Source: Aquatica leii | Lineage: Eukaryota; Arthropoda; Insecta; Coleoptera; Lampyridae | Direction of reading: 5' to 3' | Assembly (NCBI GenBank): GCA_035610365.1 | Contig: CM069432.1 | Span: 81,658,520 to 81,722,519, forward strand | DNA length: 64,000 nucleotides | Shown: piece after piece, positions 12,103-21,869 of the stretch | Layout of the letters: every line of letters begins with the position of its first letter | Position numbering within the stretch: the first letter of the stretch is position 1 | Made by a program: the position numbers and the translations under genes | The notes under the pieces: model-generated | What the model saw: only the letters and a program-made list of their open reading frames with translations | What the model was told of the DNA's origin: nothing | The model's database searches: none

Positions 12103-12782
12103 ACAAGATGTGTATAAATTGACGAAAAAGTTATACTTAATGGTAATGTATCATGCTTCATACGTCTTCACGAGGTTCTCGAAGTCAGAACTTTTGGTAT
12201 ATAAATGAGCGTTAGTTTTGATATCTATCTGTTAGTAAAGATATCTGGGATTAAGAATACTTAAGGAAATTTGATATTTTTGGTTCGTTAACGATTTTTT
12301 TTTGAACTTCAAAGTTTGTTTTTAACATTTCTTTATTAACTTATTTTTACGAAAAACACATTTGGCAATGTTGTAAAACAAAGTTTTCATTCGAATGAAA
12401 TTTAAAAAAAATTCAATTTTAAATTTTGACCTTTATGTATCTAATTCGCCTTTTTTGTTTGATTTTTATATAAGCTTTGCCTTTTTTATGATTCTCTATA
12501 TAATTCTGATTAGTTTTTGTGATTCCGTACTTTTTGAGTTCTTTATTATTGTTTCGTTTTTTTGAATATGCCGATATGTACCTGATGTACGCAAATAAAA
12601 AAATAGTTACAGCAGTTATTACTTTCGTATGCTAATTTACAGTGTTGCCAAATGTATATTTTTTTAAGTATTTCCTGAAGACACACATAGCATAATACAA
12701 GAATTTAATTTTAGGATTTTCAATTCAGAATTGTACGAAAAATGTCGTAACGTGCATCTTTCGTCAATTTATATACACCCTG
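12103..12782. mobile_element. About 680-bp TIR element, non-coding
   Basis: The left end (ACAAGATGTGTATAAATTG) and the reverse complement of the right end (ACAGGGTGTATATAAATTG) are similar over about 28 bp. No transposase fragment lies inside. The start with ACAGGGTGT resembles common insect non-autonomous DNA elements. A target duplication is not certain: TA occurs on the left but not clearly on the right. Confidence 0.6.
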
Positions 12783-13087
12783 TTTATTAAAAAAATTACA
12801 ACTTTTAATCACTTATACAACGCTACCAAATAATAATGCAAATGTAAAAATAATAATAAATAGTAGTTTTTAAAACATATAATTGAAATGGTTTTTAACA
12901 ACGTCTTAATGTTTTTGTTATGCTACAGTAGAATTAGATTTTTAGCATTGGTTGTTTGAAGGCACCATGTATATATATATATATATAGAATAAATTTAAT
13001 ACAAAAAATATAATATGAAAAATATACTAACATCAACTAAGTGTTTAAAAGTTTAATCAATTATAATTCATAAGTGTTTGATGGCAA
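12783..13087. other. AT-rich spacer with (TA)n run
   Basis: Contains an uninterrupted TA dinucleotide run at 12970-12987; otherwise nothing recognised. Confidence 0.6.
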
Positions 13088-13579
13088 ACCCATCTCATAG
13101 TGTGATTTTACTATGTGTCTAAAGTTTACTGTAAATAGCTATAAACGGCGGTAACACGTTGAAATTAGTTTAATACCCGCGAAATTCAAAATATGCTTTG
13201 AATAATTCTGCGGGATAAAACCACAACGAAAAGAGTAAAGCAATGTAAAATCACACTATAAGATGGCTCTGTTATCAAATACTTATAAATCGTAACTTCG
13301 TTATACTTAAATTTAAGCTATAAGGAGCGTCAATGCAATTGTGGGAACTACATTAAAGTGTATCTCCTACTGCTAATGAGCCTCAAAAGGGCGAAACGGC
13401 CGTCCAGTAGTTCACCCTAGTGGCGTTTGCACAATTGCATTGACATTGCTTTACCCCCAATGTCTTTTTACGTTGTGGTTTTATCCCGCAGCATTATTCA
13501 AAACATATTTTGAATTTGGCGGGTGTTAAACTACTTTCAACGTGTTATCGCCGTTTGTAGCTATTTACAGTAAACTTTA
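13088..13579. repeat. Nested inverted repeat around a ribozyme-like core
   Basis: The left arm at 13120-13245 pairs with the right arm at 13444-13579 over about 125-135 bp, with mismatches and short gaps. Both arms share the tract GGATAAAACCACAACG (reverse-complemented on the right). An inner arm pair of about 13 bp (TCAATGCAATTGTG at 13330-13343, and its complement near 13432-13445) brackets the ribozyme-like segment. The left arm carries about 85 bp absent from the right. That extra piece begins with a match, in inverted orientation, to 13091-13115. The whole is therefore a hairpin with a second hairpin in one arm. No coding capacity. Confidence 0.8.
13367..13410 (+). ncRNA. Type I hammerhead-ribozyme-like core
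   Basis: Read 5' to 3': stem I strand CTACTG (13367-13372); CTAATGA (13373-13379, canonical CTGATGA with one change); stem II GCC...GGC (13380-13382 with 13390-13392); GAAA (13393-13396); a very short stem III in CGGCCGT; C at 13404 as the expected cleavage position; then CAGTAG (13405-13410), the exact complement of the first strand. Short stem III type I hammerheads are known in Penelope-like elements and small metazoan retrozymes. The G-to-A change sits in the catalytic core, so this copy may not cleave. Confidence 0.62.
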
Positions 13580-15122
13580 ATCAAGTACTCTGTTTAAAAT
13601 CACAAAGAAGTTATTGAAAGACTCTGCTGCCAACATCGCAAACGTCATTATTTATTTGTTAGTGTAGTTATTTTAAAATTTTGTTGAAATTTAGAAAAAA
13701 ACGATGTTAAAGCCAATTTTTAATTTTACAGATTGAGTAATAAATGTAGTACTAACATTATTTTTTATTTAATCAAAATTCAATTTTACAAAAGGTACCA
13801 CAAAAAATAATATACTTTACTTACTTACTAATATACTATTACTCTTATCAAAAGCTTCATAGTATAACTCTCATTCACATGCAACGTTTGGCCGTGCGGC
13901 CTAGTGTCGCCATGTTCCTTATGCTATGCTTTACTTTCAACGCTTGCTACGTATATTTTTATTTAAATATAGTGTCCTATAAAACGTTTACAGAAAGTTA
14001 CTAAAATTTTAGTTTTAAAAGTGTACAACCAAGAGTTTATTAGTATGTTTTGGTCAACTAAAATAATGTCAAGATACCGTCATCCTTGATTATACTGAAA
14101 TAATTTTTTCATTTCAATGCTATGCAGTCGATTTGTAGACAATAATTCTTGTCAAATCAAAATAATTTCTGGTTTATTATTTTTATCTCATATACAGTGC
14201 AGGAGAAGTGTTAGAGCATACATATTTCTACCTGCAATTATACCTCAACTTTTAAATATTGCAATATTGTTTTTACAAACGTGTATGGTTTTTTGGTTGC
14301 ATAAGTCTAATAACGTATTTACATATTTAAATGAATGAAAAAAATATTTATTAAATGTTAACAAAACTCAATTGTTTTAAGAAATAAATTATACCTTATT
14401 AGAATTTAAAAATAATAACATTATTATATTGTTAGAGAATCAAATAATTTGGCATTTTATATCATTCAGATATATATAACAGCCTCAATGACATCAAATC
14501 TGTCAGTTTTAGACATTTTATGAATTTAAATTAAATGGAAAAAATAATTACACAAAGTAAATTTAAACAGGTCAAATTTAACATTTGTAGCAATAGCGGT
14601 TTATTTAAGTAATATTCTTATTAAAAGTTATAGTCTACATTGGAATATCAGAATTAGGCAAACCTGTTACTTATCAAATATTCATTGTATTTACAATGAC
14701 TTAGACCACCGCCGAGCGTGTCAAAATTATTTTCATTTATGGCATTAAAAACCGCTGCTTATTAAGAACAGCTACAAACTTCAACAACAGACATCCTAAC
14801 CAAAGAATATACTGAAAACAAGAAGCGACAACACTGTGTTCCATTCCTGGCAGTAGAACGCCATCTGACAATGGTCCTCCGTACTAAAATGTAGCGGCAA
14901 TTTGAATTGATTTAAATATTCAAATTAAAATATATTTCTTTGATTATTGTAAAGTTGTATAACAGAAATTTCCTATCCACAAAGCCGACACCTGAGAGGA
15001 AGTTCTATTAAAGTTAATCAAGTAAAGAAGTTTTGTATTAAACAAACACAACTGTAATGTTTAAATATATATTTGACATAAAAAAAACATGCATTGAATA
15101 CAATAATAACACAATAAAATGC
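13580..15122. other. AT-rich DNA, no supported gene
   Basis: The ORF at 14117-14338 is AT-driven and matches nothing I know. No transposon end for the P-like element to the right could be fixed here. Confidence 0.5.
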
Positions 15123-17446
15123 CTACGATTTATATAGTTTAGGGGCGTATACTTTAATATACCTATCAATAATATTGTTTTGTCTGGTATCTTTACATTT
15201 TAATTTCCTGTTAAGAATAAGTATGATGTACTTAACCATAATATGTACAATACATTTGGGCACATTAATATTATTATATGAATCATGTATTTTACAGCAT
15301 GTAAATTTAATTGTAAGAAGATTACATAAAGTAAATAATAAATTTTGATAATAAATATAATTAAAAAAGTTGTCAAATATTATTTGTTTTTGCAAATTTA
15401 TTATATGTATAAATGCAAGGCTGGGATAACAAAGTTTGGAACCGGTATAATCTTTTAAAACAATCAAAGCATGACAATCTGTTACTTCATCTGTTAAAAA
15501 AAAATCAGAGCAATTTTGACAGTTAACGTTTACAATTTGCCGACAAATAAAGCCTGCTATATAAGAAGTTATGTTGGTTCGCAACAACTTATTAATGTTG
15601 CTTACAACACTTAGAGCTGCACTTGGAAAACAAGATGTTGAATCTGGTGATTGCGGGCCACTAGTTTCTAAAACTGAATGCACTTTACTTAACACAAATG
15701 AATCTAATAAACCTACTATAAATTGTGACCCATCACCTTCACAGTTCTTTGCATCGAATTGGCAACAAAGTTATTAATCAAGCATGTCTTAAAGGCTGCT
15801 TTGAACTGTGAAGGTGTTGGACGAGAGTTTTGACCACATAATTCACGTATTACCCCAAATGTATTTTCTAAACAATCTTGGTTTAGGGATCTTGTTATTA
15901 AAAATTTAAAACCTAAGCACTTCATGGTATTCCATAAAGATTGTATATTACGTATTGTAACAATTAAATGTTTAACTGAAGGGGGTTTTGATACTTTTTT
16001 CTCATTAGACAAGAATTCTAGATTAGTTAAGAATTGTTTTGCATCTGCCCAAAATTTAAAATGTTCTGATTTTTCCGATAATGGACCTCCTAAAGGTTTT
16101 GTTGAGTTTCGAACTCCATTAAGGCTGTTAAAAAGCCAATCCATAAAAATAATTAATTCAGCAGTATTGTGTGCATTCGTTATTTTTAAATTACTTGCAA
16201 AAGTAAGTGCAGCGTATACAGACCGGCTAAAAATTTGAGTCGCATATTTAACCTTCATTTTTTGTTTACCTGTTGGATACACATATGCATCAGTTAACGT
16301 TGTGCATATCTTCCCATCCAGATTTGCTAGACCGTCATATTTGTACAAATCGATTATGTCTTGCCACCTGGCAACCTTTCCATGAAACACGACATTTTTA
16401 TTTAAAAAATTATTTCGAAAACCTTTTACAATGTGTGGGGGGTCAAAGATATGCACAATTTTACAGTCGTCTATATTAAACACAAAATCATAAGCATAAC
16501 CACTATCTTTAGCAAGACTACTAATTGCAGCTACATTTGAGCTTCCTTGGTCACAGACTGTGGCAAGTATTTTGAAAGAAGTGCGCTTATGAATATTAGA
16601 AACAATTTCTTTTATAATAAATTTCAATTAAAAAGTTTTTGCACCCGACTTCACCAAAAAGGCTGTTTCCAATAAGAATTTATTTCTTTTAGCATAAATA
16701 CTAACGCATGGTCCGCAACGTTTTTGGTTTTTGATATGCCAAAATCTTGAGTCCCTCAATATTTTTTAATCTTGGATGTAAATTTAAATAAGGCAAAAGA
16801 GACACTTCATCAAAAATAAGGCAACAAAATCTCTTCATGGGCTTCATGTTAAGTGAAACCGTAGCCATATGCGCAATGATAGAATCATTTAACCCAGAAT
16901 TTATATTTATAGACTGCAGTGGCCTTAGCAAGGTACGAGGAGAAGGAAGGCTAAAAAATTTTCTCAAAAACCTATAAGCTTTTGGCGATGTCTTGTATAG
17001 CGCCAAGCAAAAAGATTTCTCTTTTAAATTCCAGGTAACTTGTCTGGAAGTTTTTCCCTTATGTTGTAACTGTGACTCGAAAAACAATTGAGCACCTAGA
17101 GTTAAATTTTCAAATAACTGTAAAGCAGTACTGTTCAAAATGTCACTGTTTTTTAAAAGTTTTTTTATGCCAAATAAGTCTTTAGAACACTTTTTCAACT
17201 GCCTCTTATAGTACCAACTTACTTTCTTCGTTTTCTTTATTATCTCATACATGACTCGTTTTCTTGGTGTCAACTGTAATTGTTTGGTGACTCCTACAGA
17301 TCGCAGAAGCTGGTGGTGAGCGTGTGGCGTTGATCCTGTAATATAAATGTGTATTACTTGCTGTCCTTTACTCAAACTAAATTTAAATTTTGATGTCAGT
17401 TACTTTGTTCATAAGCCAAGTGGTCTGATCGAGGGTCTAATTTATA

Positions 17447-17562
17447 CTACTTAAAGATTATCTTACCAATACACAGTTGTTCTACAGGAGCGGAAGTAGA
17501 CGGTCCACTTTCATCAGGATAATATGTTGATGTTTGAGGACTTCCATGTCTTTGTGGTAGAA
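17447..17562 (-). promoter_or_regulatory. Small spliced exon and flanking splice sites
   Basis: Acceptor TCCTTTTTTATAG ends just before 17562 and donor GTAAGA begins just after 17467 on the minus strand, leaving a 96-base exon. It encodes LPQRHGSPQTSTYYPDESG and a serine/threonine-rich tail, a linker between the THAP finger and the coiled region. Introns of about 190 and 130 bp flank it. Confidence 0.75.
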
Positions 17563-17826
17563 CTATAAAAAAGGATATAATTATAATTGCACACAACAAC
17601 CATAGCTGTTTCTTCCATTCAGGCATACCTAAGCAAATTTTGCTTATGCACATTTTTAACAGAGTGATAATTTATATTTTTAATCATGAACGATACACTT
17701 GTATGAATTGTATTTTTAATAATTATGCTTTTGAATGAGATAAATAAGACTTACCATCTTCTATAGGAACTTGACTCACATCTGGTACTGCAGTTTCTTC
17801 AGCAAATGAAGCTCTAAAATTACCAG

Positions 17827-18123
17827 CTATAGTTGAGGATTTAATAGAGCTACTGATTCTCTTCGGTATAGCACCTCGTAATAACTTTTTTTTTCAGCAG
17901 TCTGAAACTGTGAATCTTCAAAATGTTCACTGCATACAGAATACTTCTTTCGTATATATGAGTGTGTTAGATTCAACAGAATAAGTTTGTTTACTGCTTC
18001 TAACCACTCACGGAAGAGTAATTCTGTCCTCGGAAACATGTAGTAAGTTACATTCTCATTACTTTTAAAATTGTTACTGCACTTTCGATATACACAAACT
18101 TTATAATTTAATAGTCGTTGCAT
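17827..18123 (-). CDS. THAP zinc-finger exon of the P-like transposase
   Basis: The DNA-binding module, open for 98 codons. The finger cysteines and histidine are in the expected order (C-x4-C, then CSEH about 45 residues on), and tryptophan is conserved in FREWLEAV. The reading frame then diverges in a run of about nine A residues near 17885; one base fewer or more restores the RGAIPKRI block, which stands for the AVPTI motif of THAP domains. The shift is therefore a homopolymer slip, or possibly a sequencing error. Confidence 0.85.
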   Translation of the reverse strand: MQRLLNYKVCVYRKCSNNFKSNENVTYYMFPRTELLFREWLEAVNKLILLNLTHSYIRKKYSVCSEHFEDSQFQTAEKKSYYEVLYRRESVALLNPQL

Positions 18124-18499
18124 TCTCGGTTTTGTAAACTTCTAAAACAAAAATATATTTAATTATTTGTATTTTTAAGTGTACATGATTAAAAAAAATA
18201 TACACAAAAATTGTAAATTAGAATATGTTGTATTATTTTTACTATAAACCATTGAATATGTTTAAACTAACAAGGAATTTGTTACTTACCTAACAAAACA
18301 CAGTTAAAACACAATATTAGAGAGGGAAACGTTTGAAACACGTTTTATTTTTGAGGTTAAGCTTACACGTTCTAATATAAACACCGTCCAACAAAGATTC
18401 AAACAAACACAATAATGACGTTAGCTTTAGTTTAGTTTTAAATCTTTGTAACACTTAGCGTTGCCTAACAACGGTCCCCCGAACTAAGTATTAAGTAGG

Positions 18500-19400
18500 A
18501 TTTGTCCGCATAAGGTGTCATGGACGTGATCCTAACCAAAATGTAAGTTATACGTACGTTTGTCATTTGCTTGCTAAATTGACGTTAAAGCTAATCTTGC
18601 TAACAACAAAAAAGATAAGCGAATGATACTAGACGAAACCGCCAATATTGAAAAACTTAGACAGCTCGCAATAAATCCAACGATGTCAACTCGTCAAGCA
18701 GCGGAAAAACAGGATTGTCTTAAAAACTTGTTGTAGGGACATTTAAACGTCACAAGTTTTATACAAAATGAACATCGTATATGCACTTGAAGTTGATGAT
18801 CTAGGCAGAAGAACATGTCAACAAACAAAATTGTCGATATTAGAGCGACAAGAATTCTCACAATTTGCAAGAAGTACGCACAAAACTTAAAGTTTTAGCG
18901 AGAATTTTGGAAAATGCTATCATTGGCCCTGTCTTTATAGATGGAAATTTGACTGGTGCAGTTTATCATGAATTGTTAGAAAATGTCATCAAATCGTTAA
19001 TAGTTGAAGAATTGGAAAATTAGAAAAGCATAGATAGAAATCTTCATTTAAATGAGGCTTTATTTTTTTTTGAACATTTTTTCTTTATTACAGTACGGCT
19101 AGTTAGACAATAGTTATGACTATTATTTAGATCAATAGATTGGCAGAAAAAAGCTATTTGAATAGTTTCCTAGATTGACGGATTTAACACCATTGGACTT
19201 TTTTCTATGGAGTCAAGTAAAGTTGCCTTTTTTTTTTAAACTTAACAAAAGTCGATTAAAGAGCTGCAGTGTAAAATTACTAAAGAATGTTGCATCCTCA
19301 CAGTTGAAACCTTTGAAAATGTTTGATAAGGGTTTGAGAACAGACTTTATCATTGTTTAGAGAATAACAAAAATTATTTCCAACACTTGTTCTAAAATAT
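18500..19400 (+). mobile_element. IS630/mariner-type transposon relic 1
   Basis: The DDE transposase of Tc1/mariner type is visible in pieces. At 18623 an ATG opens with ANIEKLRQLAINPTMSTRQA, the N-terminal helix-turn-helix (NP..STRqa). After shifts, at about 18920, comes IIGPVFIDGNLTGAVYHELL, the block G-P-V-F-x-D/G-N-L-T-G-x-Y. At 19175 the block TDLTPLDFFLWSQVKLPFF matches SPDLTPLDFFLWG with the last catalytic D. The glutamine-rich WFQQDGAP block between them is lost. Ends were not located. Confidence 0.82.
19175..19360 (+). pseudogene. Mariner-type transposase C-terminal fragment
   Basis: Open 61-codon piece holding the third catalytic block (TDLTPLDFFLWSQV) and a degraded C-terminal helix. 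It is the best preserved part of relic 1. The same block also belongs to the relic at 47 kb, where it is too decayed to read. Confidence 0.78.
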
Positions 19401-21690
19401 GTTTTTTGTTAAAGTGATTTTGAATAGTTATTGTAAAATACATGTATTTTAATAAACCTAAAATTTATTTGTATAGATTAATTACTTTTTGTGTTAAATT
19501 TAAAGTTTTATTATATTTAAAAAAAAAAATTTATTTATTAGCGAATTCAAAATTAACTAATAAAATTTGTCAAAATTATAAACCAAGCATACTGCTAAGT
19601 TTTTAAATAAATTTATTTGCTAAACGTCTAAAGTCGTTCTTTTCAATATTAAAATTAACCTGTTTTTGCATTTTTTTTAAATTTCGCATTCGTTTAAAAA
19701 TTAAACCAATAGAAAGTTTTATACAGCTCATCTTGTATAAATGTTCTACATTGTTGTTGAAGCTCGGAGGTTTTTAAGTAGTATAGATAAAGCTCACACC
19801 ATGTCAAGTGTTAGTGATATGTAAGAGATTCAAAGTAACAATTTACTAACTAACTATAGTCAGCTAAAAAAAAAGATCGGCGCAAGAACGCATTTATGTA
19901 AAATCTCGCCTCTCGGGTCGCGATTAGACTACAGTAGCGTACGATCATACGTTTCAGTTTCTTAACCCACTTTTTTTATGTGCGATTGCTTAGTTAAAAA
20001 AATAACTAAGTATTCTTGAAAAGCAATGCGTTTGCGGTGAAAGTACATTTTTAGATAATTTGTAAACATATCTTTCCAAAACATCTTTTCACTTAAATTG
20101 CCATTTGTATCTTTTTTAAGCGTATTGCATATTTAGTCTATAAGATGGTCTTTTGTTGTGTGTCAAGCTTTTTTTATGAGCAGATTTTCTTATAATTAGT
20201 AAGCATTATTCAAATGACATTAATCTTGTTTAATTTATGTTGAAAACAATTAATTTTCAATTGTAATTTATTTAAGGCATTTTTAAATCTCATTGTAAGT
20301 TGAGATTCCCTTCCAAATTATTGAAACGAAATCCATTTTTAATTTTAGAGTAATGACTTAATGAATAAGAAAGTGTTAACGATTGTAATTATCGGATGAG
20401 TAAAAAGTAAGATTAACTCGAAACAATTGCAATTTTTATAAATTATTTTAATGTGGTATTTTTGGTCTTTTTTCCCAATAAACTGTCCACGGTGTTACAA
20501 ATATAAAGTTTGGAGAAAGCTTATTTTTAATAATTACTATTATAATGCAATTACTTTTTTGTTTTAAAATTTTTATCCACGTATTAAATCCATGTTGATG
20601 TTTTTGTTTTATAATAGTGTATTATATACTATGGTTGAGCAATGTATGATTATTTTTTTTCTCACGCGTCGTTTATATACAATTTTTTCCACTACTAGAA
20701 TTAATAAAACCTTTTTACCTGTTACTAAATCAAATTTGAAATTTAAGATGTTAATGTCAAGCTAAAAATCAAGTGAGTAACTGAAACAGTAGTCATTAGT
20801 TTAATAGAATTAATTTTGACGTAATTAATAATTGTGATTTATAACACAATAATACAATATAACACTGAAATAAATAGATAACGTGTTTTTGAACTAACAT
20901 TTTTAAAATTGTTTAAAAACTTTATTATTTTAAGCATTGATTATATCTAAAGTTTACTTACTTCAGGTAAAATTTACATTAGTTAAACGCGAACTTTAAA
21001 TAACACATTCTTAAAATCAAATTAATTTGTTTAATGACCGTTTTAAATTATTAAAATAGTATTAAATAATATCTCTTGTCTCTGGTAAACCGTTTGTAAA
21101 CTTTTTTTTCTTTAAAACTGTTATAGAATTATCAAAAACTGTAAATGTGTTTATTATTAACCAACGGTTAAAACAGTGATACTTTACATCCTACTATAAG
21201 CGATTCCATTTAAGATTGCAGCGTTTTTAGCGGCAACGAACGAACTAACGATGCAATGATAAACGTTATAATTGCCTTTATTAGCGTACTATTTATACAA
21301 CTTTTTTTTTGTGTTGTTACAAGCTTTTTCTGAAAACCAAAGTTTGATTTATGCACTTTATAACTTTTTATAGTTTGATAAGTTTTTTCAGCATTACATA
21401 AGATTTATTAATATTATAGTGTACAGGTTAAAAATTACGTTTATTAGTCGTTTTATTGTAATTTATTAGTTTTGTGGTTTAGTTTCGTGCTATAAAACAA
21501 CACGGTAATTACTTACAACTTAATTTACAACCAGCATAGTTGAATTGAGCCTATAATAGTACAATTAGTCACTAAAAAGCAGCAGTTTCACTTTCATGTA
21601 GGTACATTGTTTTCGCATCGCAAATTTTCATCAAGCATCGGCTTTATTTAAACTTATTTTGTATTAAAGTAATGGTCAGTACGTTTACTT
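19401..21690. other. AT-rich DNA, nothing recognised
   Basis: No gene or repeat I can support. A less AT-rich patch at 19875-19965 has no open frame and does not fold as a tRNA by eye. Confidence 0.5.
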
Positions 21691-21860
21691 CGAAGTGTTT
21701 TGCTTGCTTGCTTTCGGTTGCTTGTTTGAGTTCTTCGATTTCTCTCACACCCTGATGAAGCCCCTTACGAAAGTGGGCGAAACGTTGGCAACTTCGGTTA
21801 CAACATTGACACGGTCCAAACCCGGAAGACGTTCTTATCTTAGTATTGATAAACGTTGCT
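21690..21860 (+). repeat. PLE-tail-like repeat with CTGATGA...GAAAC motif
   Basis: At 21752-21758 CTGATGA is followed by one A, a 4-bp stem GCCC/GGGC (21760-21763 with 21775-21778) and GAAAC (21779-21783). About 25 bp on, GACACGGTCCAAACCCGGAA begins a tail ending near 21848 whose last 38 bases recur on the minus strand at 54175-54215 and in part at 55168-55195. The order, hammerhead-like core then conserved tail, is that of Penelope-like terminal repeats. There is an extra A after the core and no obvious cleavage triplet, so self-cleavage is doubtful. Confidence 0.6.
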
Positions 21861-21869
21861 GCCAATATG

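Larger units (their letters stand above)
15123..18123 (-). pseudogene. THAP/P-element-type transposase with introns
   Basis: P-superfamily (THAP9-like) cut-and-paste transposase. From its ATG at 18123 exon 1 carries a THAP zinc finger: CVYRKC (residues 10-15), FREWL, then CSEHFEDSQF, giving C-x4-C...C-x2-H. The AVP-like block RGAIPKRI follows after a shift in an A-run. Exon 1 ends at 17755 before GTAAGT. Exon 2 is 17562-17467. Exon 3 starts at 17335 after TTATATTACAG; all junctions are phase 1 and join in frame. Exon 3 has LTPRKRVMYEI, SPKAYRFLRK, LPSPRTLLRPL and LIFDEVSLLP (first D). The next frame gives ATVCDQGSSN (second D), then DCLENTFGVIRELCGQNSRP near the end. The last frame (15695-15123) has SYIAGFICR and CQNCSD, the C-terminal cysteine block. 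Shifts near 16735, 16660 and 15720 and a stop near 16630 kill it. Confidence 0.9.

Noticed and set aside
15571-16479. Plus-strand ORFs over the P-like transposase
   Set aside because: Antisense shadows of well-matched minus-strand transposase frames.
14872-18500. GGTCCTCCGTACTAAA (14872) and GGTCCCCCGAACTAAG (18472) as ends of the P-like element
   Set aside because: They are in direct, not inverted, orientation, and the match is only about 15 of 21 bases.
19875-19965. GC-richer patch as a tRNA gene
   Set aside because: No T-arm GGTTCRANYCC box and no cloverleaf by eye.
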